Below the pieces are notes generated by a model that ran no database searches, was not told the DNA's origin, and was given only the letters and a program-made list of their open reading frames with translations. Of a stretch of 64,000 bases of DNA, positions 60,344-64,000 are shown one piece after another. Numbering within the stretch: the stretch's first letter is position 1; each line of letters starts with the position of its first letter. The translations under genes were made by a program, and so were the position numbers. Origin of the DNA: Cyclobacteriaceae bacterium (GTDB lineage Bacteria > Bacteroidota > Bacteroidia > Cytophagales > Cyclobacteriaceae); NCBI GenBank assembly GCA_026129485.1, contig JAHCHY010000004.1, positions 1 through 64,000 of the forward strand. Direction: 5' to 3'.

Positions 60344-61225
60344 ATGGCGAGTTTAAAGGAAGTTAAAAGCAGGATAACCTCGGTAATCTCCACCCAGCAG
60401 ATCACCAAAGCCATGAAAATGGTGGCGGCTGCCAAGTTGAGAAAATCCCAGGAGCGCATTACACAGATGCGTCCGTATGCGCAAAAGCTTACGGGGTTAT
60501 TTCAAAACCTTTCGGCTGCCGGGCAAAGCGAGCAGGCCTGGTACAGTGTGCAACGCACGGAAGAGAAAATCCTGCTGGTGGTGATCAGCTCCGATCGCGG
60601 ACTCTGCGGATCGTTTAACAGCACCGTTATAAAAGCCGCTACCAGGCTGGCCACGGAAAAGTACAGCGCTCAATCTGCTAAAGGGAATGTTACCATCCTG
60701 CCGCTTGGTAAAAAAGCATTTGAATATTTTGGAAAGCGATCGTTTAAAATGGATGCTGCCTACTGGAATATTTTTCAGGGGCTTTCATTTGATGGCGTGG
60801 CGCAGGTGGCTGAGTTTTTAATGGAAGAGTTTAAAGCCGGTCGCTACGATAAAATCGAGATCGTGTATAACGAATTTAAAAATGTGGCTACGCAGATTTT
60901 GCGTGCCGAACAGTTCTTACCGGTATTACCTGTCGCAAAAGAAAAAACCAAAGAGGCCGGGGTAGATTATATCTACATGCCGAACCAGGAAGAGATTGTT
61001 ACCGGTCTTGTGCCCAAGGCGCTTAAGATACAGTTGTACAAAGCCGTGCTGGATTCCAACGCGGCTGAGAACGGTGCGCGTATGACAGCTATGGACAAGG
61101 CTACTGAAAATGCAGGCGAGCTGTTGAAAGATCTGAAGCTTTCATACAACCGTACCCGCCAGGCGGCTATTACCAAAGAGATACTGGAAATTGTGGCGGG
61201 TGCCGAAGCGCTTAAAGCTTCTTAA
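60344..61225 (+). CDS. atpG: ATP synthase F1 subunit gamma
   Basis: 293 residues. Long N- and C-terminal helices that form the rotor (KEVKSRITSVISTQQITKAM, KMVAAAKLRKSQ; RMTAMDKATENAGELLKDL, RTRQAAITKEILEIVAGA) and a middle Rossmann-like domain. It couples c-ring rotation to catalysis. Last gene of the operon; a terminator follows. Confidence 0.97.
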   Translation: MASLKEVKSRITSVISTQQITKAMKMVAAAKLRKSQERITQMRPYAQKLTGLFQNLSAAGQSEQAWYSVQRTEEKILLVVISSDRGLCGSFNSTVIKAATRLATEKYSAQSAKGNVTILPLGKKAFEYFGKRSFKMDAAYWNIFQGLSFDGVAQVAEFLMEEFKAGRYDKIEIVYNEFKNVATQILRAEQFLPVLPVAKEKTKEAGVDYIYMPNQEEIVTGLVPKALKIQLYKAVLDSNAAENGARMTAMDKATENAGELLKDLKLSYNRTRQAAITKEILEIVAGAEALKAS

Positions 61226-61252
61226 CAGGAAAGAATTTCTACAATTAGGAAA

Positions 61253-61290
61253 AGCTCTCGGGAATACCCGGGAGCTTCTTTATTTTTAAT
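61253..61290 (+). terminator. terminator of the ATP synthase operon
   Basis: AAGCTCTCGGG pairs with CCCGGGAGCTT around AATA, with one G-T wobble, followed by CTTTATTTTT. It ends three bases before the GTG start of the next gene. Confidence 0.85.
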
Positions 61291-61292
61291 AG

Positions 61293-62090
61293 GTGTTCTG
61301 TCGCATTTACCGGATTATTAACCTGCTGAACGTGGATGTAGCCATCGGGGCTATGATCTCCTCTCTTTATTTTGCCCGGCTGATGCAGGCCCCTGTGCGT
61401 GTTTATGGCGTTGCCGCACTTGGCCTGACGGTATGGATAATCTATACGGCAGACCGCTTGCTGGACGTGCGCCATCTTACAAAGCCCGCTTCCAGCGAAC
61501 GACACCGGTTTCACCAGCTACATGCCGGACTTTTATGGGTATTGGTTTTGATTACCTCCGTAACCGTTTGTGTGCTGGTGATTTTTATCCGGCCAACCGT
61601 GCTGCTGGGCGGAATAATGCTTGCACCTGTTATTGCCTTGTATTTGTTGTTCCAAAAGAAGCTGCCTGTAAAAGAATTTATGGTTGCGTTGCTATACACC
61701 ACCGGGGTTTTGCTTCCGGCCTGGCCCGGTAGCTGGCAACCGGTTTGGCAAGTTGCCGGGTTAATCGGCCAGTTTTTCCTGGTGGCGCTCACCAACATTT
61801 TTTTGTTTGCGTGGTTTGAAGCAGAGGCAGATACCCGGATGGGTCAATTATCAATTGTAACGAGAATCGGAAAGAAAAGAGTTTTTGCAGTAATAATGGT
61901 ATTGCTGGCGCTGGGCGTTACTGCGACTGCAATTGCTATGGTTTTAAATTATTTAGCTGGCGCGATATTCTTAAGCATGTGGTTCGTGCTGGTGGCGCTG
62001 CTTCGGTTTAGCCGCTATTTCGAAAAGCATGAACGCTACCGGCTGTGGGGCGATGCTATTTTTTACTTACCTGTGCTGGGTTTGTTATGA
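61293..62090 (+). CDS. UbiA-like polytopic membrane protein
   Basis: 265 residues from a GTG; about eight membrane helices. RIYRIINLLNVDVAIGA resembles the start of UbiA prenyltransferases. The first Asp-rich motif is reduced to YTADRLLDVRH and the second to FEAEADTRMGQLSIVTRIGKK, both near their expected places (about residues 51 and 173). So it is either a divergent UbiA-type transferase or an inactive relative; substrate unknown. It follows the ATP synthase terminator closely, with no clear promoter of its own. Confidence 0.7.
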   Translation: MFCRIYRIINLLNVDVAIGAMISSLYFARLMQAPVRVYGVAALGLTVWIIYTADRLLDVRHLTKPASSERHRFHQLHAGLLWVLVLITSVTVCVLVIFIRPTVLLGGIMLAPVIALYLLFQKKLPVKEFMVALLYTTGVLLPAWPGSWQPVWQVAGLIGQFFLVALTNIFLFAWFEAEADTRMGQLSIVTRIGKKRVFAVIMVLLALGVTATAIAMVLNYLAGAIFLSMWFVLVALLRFSRYFEKHERYRLWGDAIFYLPVLGLL

Positions 62091-62254
62091 GCTTGGAGAA
62101 ATTGGTTTTATTTCCACGCAGGAACAAAGCACGGGTGATGGTTTTATCCGTTCGGTTGTGTTTCAGATAAGAACAATTTGAATCTTACGCTACTCTTACC
62201 TGTGGTAAGGTTATTGGTAAAAAGTACTTATCTTGTCGGTTTGGTGTTAGGAAA

Positions 62255-63748
62255 ATGAACACAGAAAAGCGGACGCAGACTCTCAGCATGCAACAGATTA
62301 TTGATAACCTTCCTGTGGTTGTCTTTGAATATACTGTTCAACGCGATGGCTCGCGGGATTTCACGTACCTCAGCGCATCGTGCGAAAAGATCCTGGGCAT
62401 CAGCCGCGAAGTATTGCTGAGCGGCTCTTACCCGATGAAGGTATTTATTCACCGCGAGGATTGGCCTGATTTTGAACAGCAATTTGAACGAACCATTGCC
62501 GAAGGCAGCTCTTTTAAATGGGAAGGACGCATAGTTAATGCGCAATCCGATACCATCTGGATAGAAGTTTCGTGCGAACCGGTTAAGCTTCCGGATGGCC
62601 GCACCACCTGGAGTGGCGTAATCAATGATATAGGCGAGCGTAAAGAGCTGGAGAAGAAAAAGCGTGAAGCCGATATTCGCTACCGCGAGGCGGCAACCTT
62701 GTTTTCAGAGCTGTTCAATAACTCGCCCATTGCTATAGTATTGCTGGATAGCGAGGGGAATGTACAGCAGGTAAACCGGGGTTTTGAAATGCTGTTTGGC
62801 TACACCATTACAGAGCTGCACGGCAACAGCCTGAACCGGTTTATTGTGCCTCGTGAGCTGGAGTCCGAAGGCAACGATCTTAATTCGCTCATATCAGCCG
62901 AGCAGGTTGTTCGAATTGAAACCACACGCCTGCGCAGGGATGATGTGCCGGTATCGGTAATCATTTACGGAGTGCCTATTCATCTCGAAGACAAGACCAT
63001 TGGAATTTTTGGCGTATATGTGGATATAACCGACCAGAAAAAAATTGAAGAGGAATTGAAGATCAGGAATTCTGAGCTTGACAATTTTGTCTATAAGGTG
63101 TCGCATGATTTACGGGCCCCGTTATCATCTGTATTGGGGCTGGTTAACCTGGCGCAATTGCCGGGTAATGACGATAACCCGGCAGAGTATTTAAAGATCA
63201 TTGGAGAAAAAGTAGGTCAGCTCGACCATTTTATCGGTGATGTGCTAAGCCATTCAAAAAACCTGAAAATGGACGTGAAGACAGGTGAGATCGACTTTAA
63301 TTCCATTATTCATAAAACGTTTCAGGATCTTAGCTATATGCGCGGTGCCGATCACGTGGATTTACATGTGGCGGTAACCGGGCCGGTATTTTTAAGCGAC
63401 CCCTGGCGCATTGGCGAGATTTTCAGGAACCTGATTTCCAACGCGATCAAGTACCGCAACATCAATAGCGAGGCAAGTTGCGTGTCCATAAAAGTAGATG
63501 TAACCGAAGCGCGCGCGCAGATTGAGTTTAAAGACAACGGCATTGGTATAAGCCAGGAAAACCTGAATCGCATATTCGAAATGTTTTATCGTGCCAGCGA
63601 ACAGTCCGAAGGCTCAGGGCTGGGCTTATATATTGTGAAGAATGCAGTGGAAAAGCTGGATGGCCAGCTAATCGTGAACAGTCAACCCGGCATAGGCACT
63701 ACGTTTGAAATCATGTTGCCTAACAAGGCCAATCAACCTTTATATTGA
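62255..63748 (+). CDS. PAS-PAS sensor histidine kinase
   Basis: 497 residues without membrane helices. Two PAS domains (about 15-135, VVVFEYTVQRDGSRDFTYLS; and about 145-265, NNSPIAIVLLDSEGNVQQVN, ending DITDQKKIEEEL), a HisKA domain with phosphorylated His284 (VSHDLRAPLSSVLGL) and a HATPase domain with N box NLISNAIKYRN, G1 DNGIGI and G2 GSGLGLYIVKNAVEKLDG. A cytoplasmic sensor; no response regulator is adjacent in the window. The 164-base gap before it (62091-62254) shows only a weak TTATCTTG -7-like motif near 62228. Confidence 0.94.
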   Translation: MNTEKRTQTLSMQQIIDNLPVVVFEYTVQRDGSRDFTYLSASCEKILGISREVLLSGSYPMKVFIHREDWPDFEQQFERTIAEGSSFKWEGRIVNAQSDTIWIEVSCEPVKLPDGRTTWSGVINDIGERKELEKKKREADIRYREAATLFSELFNNSPIAIVLLDSEGNVQQVNRGFEMLFGYTITELHGNSLNRFIVPRELESEGNDLNSLISAEQVVRIETTRLRRDDVPVSVIIYGVPIHLEDKTIGIFGVYVDITDQKKIEEELKIRNSELDNFVYKVSHDLRAPLSSVLGLVNLAQLPGNDDNPAEYLKIIGEKVGQLDHFIGDVLSHSKNLKMDVKTGEIDFNSIIHKTFQDLSYMRGADHVDLHVAVTGPVFLSDPWRIGEIFRNLISNAIKYRNINSEASCVSIKVDVTEARAQIEFKDNGIGISQENLNRIFEMFYRASEQSEGSGLGLYIVKNAVEKLDGQLIVNSQPGIGTTFEIMLPNKANQPLY

Positions 63749-63751
63749 TTC

Positions 63752-64000
63752 ATGCAGCTTAAAGAAGTAACGACTCCCCACGACAGGCGGGAATTTATTG
63801 AATTGCCTGTGCGGCTATACAGGAGCACTCCAAACTGGATCAGGCCCCTGGATGCAGATGTGGAAGGCGTTTTTGATAAGCAAAAAAACAAGACGTTTCA
63901 GCATGGCGAATGTGTGCGTTGGCTGCTGGTTGATGATGCAGGCAAAACAATTGGGCGGGTAGCGGCTTTTGTAAACGATAAAACCACTCATAAAGGAAAT
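63752..64000 (+). CDS. GNAT-type protein, YghO-like (3' end outside window)
   Basis: The frame from ATG 63752 is open to the window end (83 codons). RLYRSTPNWIRPLDADVEGVF followed by KNKTFQHGECVRWLLVDDAG and TIGRVAAFVNDK is the N-terminal part of a family of about 380-residue proteins annotated as GNAT-like N-acetyltransferases (YghO-like). Three bases separate it from the histidine kinase stop, so they may be co-transcribed. Function not established. Confidence 0.8.
   Translation, partial: MQLKEVTTPHDRREFIELPVRLYRSTPNWIRPLDADVEGVFDKQKNKTFQHGECVRWLLVDDAGKTIGRVAAFVNDKTTHKGN

Overview
The window looks like chromosomal DNA of a Bacteroidota bacterium, most likely of the Cytophagales. The main signs are: tandem FtsX/MacB-type permeases carrying the LRFLRWFCREDY prefix; a PorW/SprE-like gliding/type IX secretion lipoprotein; DUF4293, DUF1573 and bactofilin genes; an F-type ATPase operon without beta and epsilon subunits; and several upstream regions with the Bacteroidota sigma factor motif TTTG-N19/20-TAnnTTTG. 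No plasmid, phage, insertion sequence or CRISPR array was seen. No gene-free stretch exceeds 300 bases. The longest gaps are 39496-39745, 35289-35533 and 42789-43024, and their contents are described in the promoter and hairpin entries.

Layout. 1-13263: five consecutive two-FtsX-domain permeases (the first cut by the window edge), separated by palindromes and followed by the relic of another permease tail. 13377-17410: sugar isomerase-like protein, thiol peroxidase Tpx, DUF4293 protein, thiolase and truA. 17481-22606: two half-ABC exporters facing each other, probably the two halves of one heterodimer, around two paralogous secreted beta-barrel-like proteins. 22750-32385: a co-directional run nusB, ytxH-like, DUF1573 lipoprotein, yajC, ybbR-like, coaE, then an RND efflux operon (adaptor, pump, TolC). 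32388-38195: scpA, dxs, a zinc-ribbon membrane protein, a small orphan, tRNA-His and dihydroorotase. 38230-44908: DEAD-box helicase, an AT-rich islet, rho, serS and a Uma2-type gene. 45034-54027: prolyl oligopeptidase, uvrC, PBP1A and PorW-like lipoprotein. 54116-61225: M23 peptidase, bactofilin and the ATP synthase operon (atpZ-like, hypothetical, atpB, atpE, atpF, atpH, atpA, atpG). 61293-64000: UbiA-like membrane protein, PAS histidine kinase and the start of a GNAT-type protein.

The best candidate for something undescribed is the AT-rich islet at 39746-41135. A lipoprotein there ends in an eight-cysteine domain whose spacing recalls the halocin C8 bacteriocin family. It is followed by a two-helix membrane protein and diverges from a frameshifted XRE-type regulator that has overlapping TTGCA dyads directly upstream. 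Other points of note are the mosaic permease array, in which prefix and body relationships disagree; intergenic palindromes that supply the stop codons of the thiolase and uvrC; and a strong hairpin just after atpE.
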